Notes: a model not told the origin generated them from the sequence alone. Shown: positions 1 to 6,735, counted from the stretch's first letter. The stretch: 7,267 nt of DNA from Actinomycetota bacterium (GCA_030838815.1 JAUZEX010000245.1:1-7267), one strand, 5' to 3'. Numbers and translations: made by a program.

Positions 1-133
1 CCAGCTCCACCGCCTCCAGCCCATCCCGGGCGTCGCCCACGACCTCCAGCCCCGGGTCGGCTTCGAGGATGCCCCGGAGCAGCACCCGAGCCGCGGCGGA
101 GTCGTCCGCCACCAACACCCGCAGTCGTGTCAG
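1..133 (-). CDS. cheB: CheB-type response regulator / protein-glutamate methylesterase, N-terminal part (truncated by window edge)
   Basis: Only the first 44 codons are in the window. They encode the first strand and helix of a receiver domain: strand RVLVADDS with the paired acidic residues Asp10 and Asp11, then a helix and the stretch EVVGDARDGLEAVE, which is the usual CheB N-terminus (VVDDS...EVVGxAxDGxEA). CheB is known to demethylate and deamidate chemoreceptor glutamates when its receiver is phosphorylated by CheA. The gene directly follows cheA, and the proposed start overlaps the cheA stop codon (CTGA). The start I chose is a CTG at 133-131, giving M-T-R-L-R-V. No ATG, GTG or TTG in this frame lies further upstream near the domain, and a GGAGG sits 5 nt before this CTG. 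The next candidates (GTG 118, TTG 115, GTG 112) would cut into the first beta strand. The phospho-acceptor Asp and the catalytic methylesterase domain are beyond the edge, so another response regulator is possible but less likely. Confidence 0.75.
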   Translation of the reverse strand, partial: MTRLRVLVADDSAAARVLLRGILEADPGLEVVGDARDGLEAVEL

Positions 134-2367
134 AGGAGCCTCCGCAGCGTGGCCAGGAGGTTCTCCTGGTCGAATTCGCCCTTCACGATATAGGCGTCGG
201 CGCCGACGGCCACGCCGCGCTCCTGGTCGCTGCGCGACCCCCGCGCCGTCACCAGGACGACGGGGAGGTCCCGGTAGCGGGCGTCGGCCCGAAGCCGCTC
301 GCAGAGGGCGAAGCCGTCCAGGACGGGCATCTGCACGTCGCTCACCACGGCGTCGCACCCGCCGGCCTGCACCAGCGCCAGGGCCTGGCCGCCGTCGGCG
401 GCGGTGCGAACCTCGTAGCCGGCCGACTCCAGGATGACCCGTTCCAGCGTCCGGGTGGTGACCGAATCGTCGGCCACCACGACGACCCGCCGGTGGGACG
501 GCGCCGGCCCGTCGTCGGCGGCCGTGGCCGGCCCGGCCGGGCGATGACCGGCGACGGCGCGGAATACCTCGCCGGCGTGGAGGACGGGCACGACCTCGCC
601 CGTCCCGAGGATCGTGGCTCCGGCGGTGAAACGGACCCGGTGCAGCGGCGCCGGCAGCGTGTTGATGACGATCTCCTCCTCGCCCCGGATCTCGTCGACG
701 AGGACGGCGGCGGAGATGCTGCCCGAGGCGGCGATGACCGCCAGCCGCGACGGCGGCCCCGCCGCGTTCCCGCCAGCCGGTTCCGGAGCCCGGTCGAACC
801 CGAGCACGGCTGCCAGCTCCGCCACCGCCACCGGCCCTCCCGAACCGATCAGGGCGGCCCGGCCGCTGCTGCGGCCGATGTCTCCGGCGCCGACCCGCAC
901 CACCCGGCTGACCGCGGCCAGGGGCAGGGCTACGGTCCGGCCCGCGGCCCGGAGCACGAGGGATCGGGTGGTGGCCAGCGTGAGGGGCAGCGTCAGCGTG
1001 AACGTCGAGCCCGCTCCGTCCTCGGTGCGCACGGCCACGGAACCCTGGAGCGACTCCACGGTGGACACCACGGCGTCGAGCCCGACCCCCCGCCCCGAGA
1101 CCTCGGTGATCCGCCCCGCGGTCGAGAAACCGGGCCGGAACAACAGGTCGAGGCCGGCGAGCGCGGCCTGCTCGGCCGAGACGAGCCCGAGCTCGACGCC
1201 CCGCCGGCGGACGGCCTCGACGTCGATGCCGCCGCCGTCGTCGGATACCTCGAGGACGAGCGTGCCCCGTTCCTCCCGGGCGTCGATCGTGACCCTGCCG
1301 ATGGTGGGCTTCCCGCTCCGGCGGCGGCGGTCGGGCTCCTCCAGGCCGTGGTCGACGGCGTTGCGAACCAGGTGGGTCAGCGCGCCACCGATGCCTTCCA
1401 GCACCGAGCGGTCAACCTCGGTGCTCTCGCCGAGGAGCTCGATCCGGGCCTGCTTGCCGCAGGCGGTGGCGGTGTCGCGCACGAGCCGGGGTATCCCCGC
1501 CAGGGCCACTCCGACCGGAACCATGCGCAACCGCCGGACGCTGTCGTGGAGGTCGGCGGCGACCTGCTCGAGGCGCCGGACATCGCCGTCGAGCCGCCGG
1601 CGGAGCCCGCCCATCTCATCGATGAAATCGAGGCCGTCATCGGGTACGGCGCCCGGGGCGGGGGCGGCGGACGGGCGGCGCCGCCGCCGGCGCAGAACCA
1701 ATCCCAGACGGGACGTCCCCTTATCGAGGGCCCGGGCGTCGACCGCCCGCTGGCGGAGGCCGCTGAGGGCGACGTGCAGTTCCCGCACCTCGGCCATCAA
1801 CCCCTCGAGCCGGGCCATGGGCACCCGCACGGTGTCACCGACCGGCACGGGCGCGGTCCCGGCCGGCCCCACCGCGGCGCTCGGCACCGGTGGAGCGGAG
1901 GGCGGGTGTCCGTCGCCGTTCCCGCCCCCATTGGCGGAGGCCGGTGGCTCCCGCGGCGGCGCCCGGGGCGGGGGGGCGGCCGGGCCGGGGACGGCGAGGG
2001 CGGCGACGACGGTGTCGACGTCGGCCCCCCGTCCGGCCACGAGGGCCCGCACGGCGTCGACCGCGGCGTAGATGGCCCCCCACGTGTCGGGTCCGCCGGG
2101 CGCCCCCCGCCGGAGACGCTCGAAGACGCTCTCCAGGCCGTGGGAGACGCGCTCGACATCGGGCAGCCCGGCGGCCCGGGCTCCGCCCTTCAGCGTGTGG
2201 GCCTGCCGGAAGGCCTCACTCAGATGGTGGGAGTCGGCCTCCGAAGCTCCGCCTTCGAGGGCCAGCAGAGCGGCGTCGAGGGCGGCCAGGCGTTCGGCCG
2301 CCTCGGCCACGAAGATCTCGAGCAGCCGCTCCCGCAGCTCCCGCTCCCAGGCGCTCTCGGCGCTCAC
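130..2367 (-). CDS. cheA: Hybrid chemotaxis histidine kinase CheA with C-terminal receiver domain (WspE-like)
   Basis: A 745-residue CheA that should autophosphorylate in response to receptor signals. Domains in order: Hpt/P1 (about 8-120) with phospho-His57 in AHTLKGGARAAG; a Pro/Ala/Gly-rich linker (about 125-178) where the CheY/CheB-binding P2 domain would normally be; P3 dimerisation helices (about 180-285), with a six-Arg run at 226-231 and a Pro/Ala-rich insert near the hairpin turn; HATPase (about 290-462) with N box HLVRNAVDHG (Asn336), G1 box DDGGGID (376-382), F box around GFSTAG (413-418) and G2 box GRGVGLD (425-431); CheW-like P5 (about 465-605); receiver (about 626-745) with Asp632/Asp633, phospho-acceptor Asp677 in SDVQMP, Thr707 and Lys729. 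All catalytic residues I looked for are present. The start is a GTG, 16 bp after the receptor stop, with only a weak Shine-Dalgarno; translation probably depends on coupling. Hybrid CheA-REC kinases without P2 are typical of Wsp, Frz and similar alternative-function systems. Confidence 0.95.
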   Translation of the reverse strand: MSAESAWERELRERLLEIFVAEAAERLAALDAALLALEGGASEADSHHLSEAFRQAHTLKGGARAAGLPDVERVSHGLESVFERLRRGAPGGPDTWGAIYAAVDAVRALVAGRGADVDTVVAALAVPGPAAPPPRAPPREPPASANGGGNGDGHPPSAPPVPSAAVGPAGTAPVPVGDTVRVPMARLEGLMAEVRELHVALSGLRQRAVDARALDKGTSRLGLVLRRRRRRPSAAPAPGAVPDDGLDFIDEMGGLRRRLDGDVRRLEQVAADLHDSVRRLRMVPVGVALAGIPRLVRDTATACGKQARIELLGESTEVDRSVLEGIGGALTHLVRNAVDHGLEEPDRRRRSGKPTIGRVTIDAREERGTLVLEVSDDGGGIDVEAVRRRGVELGLVSAEQAALAGLDLLFRPGFSTAGRITEVSGRGVGLDAVVSTVESLQGSVAVRTEDGAGSTFTLTLPLTLATTRSLVLRAAGRTVALPLAAVSRVVRVGAGDIGRSSGRAALIGSGGPVAVAELAAVLGFDRAPEPAGGNAAGPPSRLAVIAASGSISAAVLVDEIRGEEEIVINTLPAPLHRVRFTAGATILGTGEVVPVLHAGEVFRAVAGHRPAGPATAADDGPAPSHRRVVVVADDSVTTRTLERVILESAGYEVRTAADGGQALALVQAGGCDAVVSDVQMPVLDGFALCERLRADARYRDLPVVLVTARGSRSDQERGVAVGADAYIVKGEFDQENLLATLRRLL
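139..143 (-). promoter_or_regulatory. Shine-Dalgarno for cheB
   Basis: A perfect GGAGG lies inside the last codons of cheA, 5 nt before the CTG at 133-131. It is about 20 nt from the next possible start (GTG 118), too far to serve it, so this site decides in favour of the CTG start. Confidence 0.6.
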
Positions 2368-2383
2368 GACGACGCCGCCCGGC

Positions 2384-4174
2384 TCACACCTCGACCCGGT
2401 ACCGGGAAGCCAGATCGCGCAGCGCGGAGGCCACGGCGTCGAGATCGGTGGCCGAACGCTGCAGCGCCTCGCTGCCCTCGGCGTACGACGTCGAGGAGTC
2501 GCGGATCTCGTTCATGGCCACGGCGATCTGGTCCATCCCGACGCTCTGCTCGTGGGCCGACACGGCGATCACCTGCACGGCCTGCGCCGCCTGGTGGACC
2601 ACGCTGGTCAGCTCGGCGATCACCTCGCCGGCGTGCTCGGCCTGGCCCGAGCGTTCCTCGGCCGAACGGGCCCCGGCCTCGGTGGCCAGCACGACGGCAT
2701 TGGTGGCCCGCTGGATCTCGCCCAGGATGGTGCGGACGGCCGACGTGGCGTCCTTCGACTGGTCGGCCAGGTTGCGGACCTCGGCCGCCACCACGGCGAA
2801 GCCCCGGCCCTGCTCCCCGGCTTTGGCCGCCTCGATGCTGGCGTTGAGGGCCAGGAGGTTCGACTGGTCGGCCAGGTCCGTCACCGTGGCGATGATCTCG
2901 GTGATCTGCTGGGCCTGCTCCGAGAGATCGAGGATGTTGGCCGCCAGCGTGTCGAGGGTGGCCTGGATCTCACCCATGCCCCCGACGATGGAGCGCACGG
3001 CGTCGAGCCCGTCGTCGCCGGCCCTGGCCGAGCCCTGGGCCAGGGCGGCCACCTCGGCCGCCTTGGAGGCGGTCTGCTCGGCGGTCATCCGTACCTCGCT
3101 CACCGTCGTGGCGATCTCGGAGATGGCGGCCGACTGCTGGTTGGCGGTGGTGGCGTGCTGGCTGACGGCGGCCAGTACGCCGCTCGACGCCCGGCCGATC
3201 TCGTTGGCCCGGTTCCGCATGGCGGAGGAGATCGTCCCGAGGTCCGACACCATCCCGTTGAGGTTGTCGTAGAGGCGGTTGAGGTCGCCGTCGCCGTCAG
3301 GGCTGATCCGGACGGTGAGGTCGCCGGCCGCCACCCTGGCCGAGAAGGCGCTGCACCGTTCGACGGCGGTCTGGAGGGCCTCTCGGCGGCGGGTGTCGGC
3401 CACGATCGACTCCTCGATACGGGTCGCCATGGCGTTGAAGGACCGCCCCAGCCGGGCGATTTCGTCGTGGCCGGTCTCGCCCACCCGCCGCCGGAGGTCT
3501 CCCGAAGCCAGGGCGGCGGCTCCGTCCGAGACGTCGGCCAGCCGCCCGGCGATGTTGCGGGCCAGGGCCAGCACCAGTCCGAGCAGGAGGAGCGCCACCA
3601 GCGTGGGGCCGACGATGGCGGCGACGCGGGCCCGGTTGACGGCCCGGTCGTTGGCGGCGATGCGGTTCCGGAAGATCTGCCGCTCGGCGTTGACGAGATC
3701 GGCGTCGGCCGCCCGGACCTGGTCCTTGAGTGCCTTGCCCTGCCCGCTGTGGACCCGTTGCGTGGCGGCGTCGGCACTGTTGGCCCGGATGGCGGCGATC
3801 TCGGGCTCGGCGACCTGGCTTCGCCATTGCAGCTCGATGGCGACGATCTTCTCCAGGCGTGTCGCCTGGTGCGGTTCGGTGGCCAGCACCCGGCGGAGCG
3901 TCGCCGCCTCGGCGTCGAAGTTGGCCCGGCCGGCGTTGTAGGGCTCGAGGAAGGCGTCGTCATGGGTGATCACGAAGCCCCGGACGCCGGTCTCGCTGTC
4001 GACGGCGGCCAGCAGGAGGCGCTGGGCGCTTTCCAGGATGTCGGACGAGCGCCCCACGGCCTTCGAGGTGTGGCGGCTGGAGTTCGTGGCCGCCAGGGTG
4101 ACCGCCGCCACCGGGAGGAGGACGGCGATCGGCACGACCAGCGCCAGGATCATCTTCGAACGGATGGTCTGCAT
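2384..4174 (-). CDS. Methyl-accepting chemoreceptor with CHASE3-like sensor and HAMP region
   Basis: A 596-residue membrane chemoreceptor (MCP). TM1 is about residues 8-30. The extracytoplasmic part (about 31-184) resembles CHASE3: ETGVRGFVITHDDAFLEPY (61-79) fits the family pattern ExGxRGYxLTGDxxFLxPY. TM2 is about 185-206 (VAAIVGPTLVALLLLGLVLA), followed by a HAMP domain (about 207-259). A second HAMP-like segment follows at about 270-318 (AAGDLTVRI...GDLNRLYDNLNGMV). The long signalling coiled coil ends in the conserved hairpin tip NLLALNASIEAAKAGEQGRG (439-458) and FAVVAAEVRNLADQS (459-473), which contacts CheA and CheW. The C terminus (RYRVEV) has no NWETF-like tether pentapeptide for CheR or CheB. 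Starts at ATG 4174 with GGAG about 10 nt upstream, 23 bp after the cheW stop. The ligand is unknown. The receptor is encoded in the same operon as its kinase and adaptation enzymes, so it is probably the dedicated input of this system. Confidence 0.95.
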   Translation of the reverse strand: MQTIRSKMILALVVPIAVLLPVAAVTLAATNSSRHTSKAVGRSSDILESAQRLLLAAVDSETGVRGFVITHDDAFLEPYNAGRANFDAEAATLRRVLATEPHQATRLEKIVAIELQWRSQVAEPEIAAIRANSADAATQRVHSGQGKALKDQVRAADADLVNAERQIFRNRIAANDRAVNRARVAAIVGPTLVALLLLGLVLALARNIAGRLADVSDGAAALASGDLRRRVGETGHDEIARLGRSFNAMATRIEESIVADTRRREALQTAVERCSAFSARVAAGDLTVRISPDGDGDLNRLYDNLNGMVSDLGTISSAMRNRANEIGRASSGVLAAVSQHATTANQQSAAISEIATTVSEVRMTAEQTASKAAEVAALAQGSARAGDDGLDAVRSIVGGMGEIQATLDTLAANILDLSEQAQQITEIIATVTDLADQSNLLALNASIEAAKAGEQGRGFAVVAAEVRNLADQSKDATSAVRTILGEIQRATNAVVLATEAGARSAEERSGQAEHAGEVIAELTSVVHQAAQAVQVIAVSAHEQSVGMDQIAVAMNEIRDSSTSYAEGSEALQRSATDLDAVASALRDLASRYRVEV

Positions 4175-4197
4175 GTCCCCGTTTCTCCGGATCGTGC

Positions 4198-4770
4198 TTA
4201 CCCGGCGTTCCCGTCATCGTCCACCACCAGCGCCGGGTCGGCGAGGATGGTCGCGATGTCGAGGACGGTGAGGAGGTCGTCGGTCACGCCGACGACGGCC
4301 CCCGCCGGGGCCGTGCTTTCGGCCAGCGGCGCCGAGAGACCGCCCGGGGGTCGCACGGACAGCGCCACGGGGGCCTCCGACAGGAGCGCCACTCGTAGGC
4401 CGCCGAAGGCCACGACGGCGCAGTGGCCCGCCCGAAGGGTCGCGGCGGCGCGGCCGGCGAAGGCCGGCGGCCGCCCGAGGTACGACGGCAGGTCGAGGGC
4501 GGGAAGGATCTCCCCCCGGAGCGTCACGAGGCCGACCCACGGCGGACGGAGCCCCGGGAGGGGGGTCACGGTGGCGACGGGTTGGACGCGCTCCACGCTC
4601 GGGATGTCGACGGCGTAGCGTTCCCCGCCGGCTTCGAGGACGACGACCTCGTCGGCGGCGTCGCGGTCGGGCTCCTCCAGCGGACGGGCCAGGCGCCGGG
4701 CCCGCTCGGCCAGCACCCGCTCGACGCGCTCGTCGACCGGCGGGACGTCGGCTGCCGGCGACTCAGTCAC
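4198..4770 (-). CDS. cheW: CheW adaptor with N-terminal extension (WspD-like)
   Basis: A CheW-fold coupling protein of about 190 residues. The CheW domain spans roughly residues 40-180 (EVVVLEAGGERYAVDI at its start) and carries the family signature LRGEILPALDL at 84-94. The first 40 residues form an Arg/Ala/Glu-rich helix (RVERVLAERARRLARPL, 15-31), like the extension seen on WspD-type CheWs; its role is unknown. CheW proteins bridge receptor tips and CheA P5. The start is uncertain. I chose GTG 4770, preceded by GGGGG 6 nt upstream. An in-frame GTG at 4812 would add 14 residues but has no Shine-Dalgarno, and codons for its added part (TTT CAT CGA) lack the G/C third base usual here. A better ribosome site (GGAGG, 8 nt, ATG 4783) is out of frame by one base; see the separate entry. 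The stop TAA lies 23 bp before the receptor ATG. Confidence 0.9.
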   Translation of the reverse strand: MTESPAADVPPVDERVERVLAERARRLARPLEEPDRDAADEVVVLEAGGERYAVDIPSVERVQPVATVTPLPGLRPPWVGLVTLRGEILPALDLPSYLGRPPAFAGRAAATLRAGHCAVVAFGGLRVALLSEAPVALSVRPPGGLSAPLAESTAPAGAVVGVTDDLLTVLDIATILADPALVVDDDGNAG

Positions 4771-4783
4771 CGCCGGCCCCCAT
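4763..4783 (-). other. Six-codon leader ORF, or frame-shifted true start of cheW
   Basis: A GGAGG at 4792-4796, an 8-nt AT-richer spacer and an ATG at 4783 make the best ribosome site near cheW. The ATG opens a frame encoding only M-G-A-G-G-D before TGA (4765-4763), which overlaps the cheW GTG at 4770-4768. Either this is a leader peptide whose termination lets ribosomes restart at the cheW GTG, or the five-G run after the ATG (4777-4781 as C on the plus strand) carries an indel. Removing one G would read M-G-P-A-V-T-E-S straight into cheW. Confidence 0.4.
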
Positions 4784-4811
4784 CGATGAAACCTCCGGTC
4801 CGCCCGGCTCA

Positions 4812-4843
4812 CAAGCAGCTTTGCGCCTTCGGCGCTCGCTCAC
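4812..4843. repeat. Palindromic unit between cheR and cheW, bounded by GTGAGC direct repeats
   Basis: The short cheR-cheW junction holds two palindromes: GCGCC-TTC-GGCGC (4824-4836) and AAGC-A-GCTT (4813-4821). The minus-strand hexamer GTGAGC occurs once at the cheR stop (4843-4838) and again 31 bases on (4812-4807), so the palindromes lie between exact 6-bp direct repeats, as after a small insertion. The 3-nt loop and the absence of a U-tract argue against an intrinsic terminator in mid-operon. It may be a REP-like element or an RNA hairpin affecting mRNA stability; which one cannot be told from one copy. Confidence 0.45.
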
Positions 4844-6153
4844 GGGTGGTCCCAGGTGTCGAGGTCGGCCAGCAGGCGGCCGACGGTCAGGCCGCCGGCG
4901 CCGGGGACGGAGTCGCCGGACGCCCGGCCGGCCAGGAGGCGCCGGACCTCGGCCCCGGCCGCCGTCGCCCTCGACCGTTCCCCCCGGCGGGCGAGGAGGG
5001 CCCCGAGGGTGGCGTGGGTCACGGCCAGGCCGGGGTCGAGGAAGAGGGCGGCCCGCAGGTCGCCTTCGGCGCCCTCGTCGTCACCGCCCTCGAGGAGCAG
5101 TTGGGCCCGCAGCTCCCGGCCCGGGGCCAGCAGGGGATCGGCCTCCAGGGCCGCCTCGATGAGCCGTCCCGCCTCCTTCCGGTCGCCCCGATCGGCGCAG
5201 GCCCGGGCTTCGTCCAACCATCCGGCGGCGCCTGGGGCGGCCTCGGACGGGGCCGCCGTCGTTTTTCCCGGTGGCCGCTCCGGGCCGTGCGGTCGGGCCG
5301 CCGGCCCGGTCGCACCCGCCGGCGCTGCTCCCGATCGGGGCCCGGGCGCGGCCGGATCCGCCCGCTGGTGGAGGATGGCGGCGGGGAAGTACCGGACGTC
5401 GAGATCGGGAAGGGGCGCCAGCGACAACTCGGCCGGGGCCAGGGCCAGCCAGCCGCCCGGGGCCAGGCACCGGCTGAGCCGGGCGGTCGTACGGGCCCGG
5501 GCGTCGGGCGTGAAGTAGATGAAGACGTTGCGGCAGAGCAGGAGGTCGATCCCGTCGGTGCCGCTGGCCGGGGAGGGATAGGCGTCGGTGGCGAGGTTGA
5601 GGGCGGCGAAGCGGACCCGGCGCCGGAGACGGGCGTCGACCTCCCAGCCGTCGGCCGTCGGCGTGAACCACCCGGACCGGACCCATCCGGGCGCCTCCCG
5701 GAAGGACCGGGGGCCGTACACGCCCCGCCGGGCCCGCTCCAGGGCCGCCTCGTCGACGTCGGTGCCGAGGACGGTGACGTCCCATCCGGGCGGGACGAGC
5801 CGCTCGACGAGGATGGCCAGGGACCACGCCTCCTCCCCGGTCGAGCAGCCGGCGCTCCACAGACGGAGCCGCCGCGCCCGCCGGCGGGCGACGAGCAGCG
5901 CCGGCAGCACCCGTTCGGCGAACGCCTCGAACTGGGCCCGGATGCGGAAGAAGTGCGTTTCGGAGACCGAGAGCGCCTCGACGAACGCTCGCCGCACCGG
6001 GTCGGAGGCCGGGGCCGTCCGCAGCCGGTGGGCCAGGGTCCCGCCGCCCAGCGGTTGGCCGGCGGCCCGTGCCGCGGCCCGCACCGCCCGGTCGAGATCG
6101 CCCGCCCGCGCCGACCCGACCTCGGCCCCGACGAGTTCGGCGGTGACGCGCAC
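4840..6153 (-). CDS. cheR: CheR-type chemoreceptor methyltransferase with C-terminal TPR region (WspC-like)
   Basis: An S-adenosylmethionine-dependent glutamate methyltransferase expected to methylate the receptor encoded downstream. Numbered from GTG 6153 (437 residues): N-terminal helical CheR domain (about 1-75) ending in the family motif SETHFFR (64-70); Rossmann methyltransferase domain with SAM-binding motif I LWSAGCSTGEE (98-108), the acidic end of strand 2 in GTDVD (Asp132), and CRNVFIYF (207-214); a Pro/Ala/Gly-rich linker (about 266-309); then Ala/Leu-rich helices resembling about two TPR repeats (about 310-404). A TPR tail is typical of WspC and related CheRs and may replace pentapeptide tethering, which fits the absence of a tether motif on the receptor. 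I prefer GTG 6153 because a perfect GGAGG (6160-6164) lies 6 nt upstream. A GTG at 6186, overlapping the preceding cheW stop by 8 bp, would add 11 unconserved residues and has only a G-rich weak site. The stop TGA lies next to the palindromic unit before cheW. Confidence 0.93.
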   Translation of the reverse strand: MRVTAELVGAEVGSARAGDLDRAVRAAARAAGQPLGGGTLAHRLRTAPASDPVRRAFVEALSVSETHFFRIRAQFEAFAERVLPALLVARRRARRLRLWSAGCSTGEEAWSLAILVERLVPPGWDVTVLGTDVDEAALERARRGVYGPRSFREAPGWVRSGWFTPTADGWEVDARLRRRVRFAALNLATDAYPSPASGTDGIDLLLCRNVFIYFTPDARARTTARLSRCLAPGGWLALAPAELSLAPLPDLDVRYFPAAILHQRADPAAPGPRSGAAPAGATGPAARPHGPERPPGKTTAAPSEAAPGAAGWLDEARACADRGDRKEAGRLIEAALEADPLLAPGRELRAQLLLEGGDDEGAEGDLRAALFLDPGLAVTHATLGALLARRGERSRATAAGAEVRRLLAGRASGDSVPGAGGLTVGRLLADLDTWDHP

Positions 6154-6159
6154 GAGCTC

Positions 6160-6164
6160 CCTCC
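6160..6164 (-). promoter_or_regulatory. Shine-Dalgarno for cheR
   Basis: A perfect GGAGG, 6 nt before GTG 6153 and inside the coding sequence of the longer alternative starting at 6186. It is the basis for choosing the shorter CheR. Confidence 0.55.
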
Positions 6165-6178
6165 GGCCGGGGCCGGCC

Positions 6179-6625
6179 TCAGCCACCCCGCCCCGTCCAG
6201 AGCGCCGACTCGTCGAGGACCATGACGAGTTCGGCTCCGACCCGCACCGCCCGCCGCACCAGCGGCGACGCCGGGCCCCCGTCGGGCGCCGGTGGGCCGG
6301 CCGGGCTCACGCCGGTGACCTCGTCGACGATGAGGCCGACGGGGTCGACGCCGCCGGCGACGACGATGCGCCGCTCCAGGACCGGCGTCCGCGACAGCCG
6401 CCCCAGGCGTCGGGCCAGATCCACGACGGGCACCGGCAGGCCCCGGAGGTCGAGCACACCCGCCACCCAGTCCGGCGCGTCGGGGAGCGGCGACAACGCC
6501 ACCATCCGGGTCACCTCGATCACGGCCCGCACCGGGATGCCGTAGGCGTGGCCGCCGGCCCGCACCACCACCAGGTCGTCGACGGCCGGCACGGCTCCCG
6601 CCCCGGGGACGGCGGCCGGCCTCAC
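6179..6625 (-). CDS. cheW: CheW adaptor, short form (WspB-like)
   Basis: A 148-residue CheW-domain coupling protein that starts the recognisable part of the operon. The fold begins at DDLVVVRAGGHAYGIPV (16-32). It continues with GVLDLRGLPVPVVDL (56-70), the CheW hallmark that packs against CheA P5 and the receptor tip, and GLIVDEVTGV (97-106). There is almost no extension before the domain, unlike the second CheW of the operon. The frame stays open far upstream, but that part lies opposite the divergent lipoprotein gene and looks non-coding. I chose GTG 6625, which overlaps the stop of a small upstream ORF as GTGA. GTG 6592 (11 codons later, after a G-rich stretch) is the alternative. Neither has a strong Shine-Dalgarno. 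Having two different CheWs around a CheR-TPR matches the wspB-wspC-wspD block. Confidence 0.88.
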   Translation of the reverse strand: MRPAAVPGAGAVPAVDDLVVVRAGGHAYGIPVRAVIEVTRMVALSPLPDAPDWVAGVLDLRGLPVPVVDLARRLGRLSRTPVLERRIVVAGGVDPVGLIVDEVTGVSPAGPPAPDGGPASPLVRRAVRVGAELVMVLDESALWTGRGG

Positions 6626-6735
6626 AGCAGCAGGCGGACGGCCCGGCGCGTTCCGGCGTCGCTCGCCGGCGGGCCGGTGACCGGGGCGTCGATGCAGCAG
6701 CCGGGGGCGGGGGTCGTTCGCACGTCCGGGTGCAT
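6622..6735 (-). CDS. Possible small protein of 37 residues at the head of the operon
   Basis: ATG 6735 opens a 37-codon frame whose TGA overlaps the GTG of the first cheW (GTGA), the pattern of translationally coupled neighbours. Nearly all of its codons (35 of 37 by my count) end in G or C, whereas the competing upstream extension of cheW in the same stretch has many T-ending codons. The peptide has a Cys-Cys pair (13-14), a Pro/Thr/Ala-rich middle and a basic-hydrophobic end (RRAVRLLL). There is no recognisable domain, signal peptide or membrane helix. The ribosome site (GGCGGGG before AAG-ATG) is weak. I do not recognise it. It could be a leader peptide, a small adaptor, or chance in GC-rich DNA. 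Confidence 0.35.
   Translation of the reverse strand: MHPDVRTTPAPGCCIDAPVTGPPASDAGTRRAVRLLL

Noticed and set aside
127..4618. Long open frames on the plus strand opposite cheA and the receptor (127-2847, 614-2071, 2072-4618)
   Set aside because: They are antisense shadows caused by high GC. Their products are Arg/Pro/Gly-rich with no recognisable domain, while the minus strand encodes full CheA and MCP with every conserved motif.
4824..4836. Intrinsic transcription terminator between cheR and cheW
   Set aside because: The stem is only 5 bp with a 3-nt loop, there is no following U-tract on the minus strand, and it sits inside an operon.
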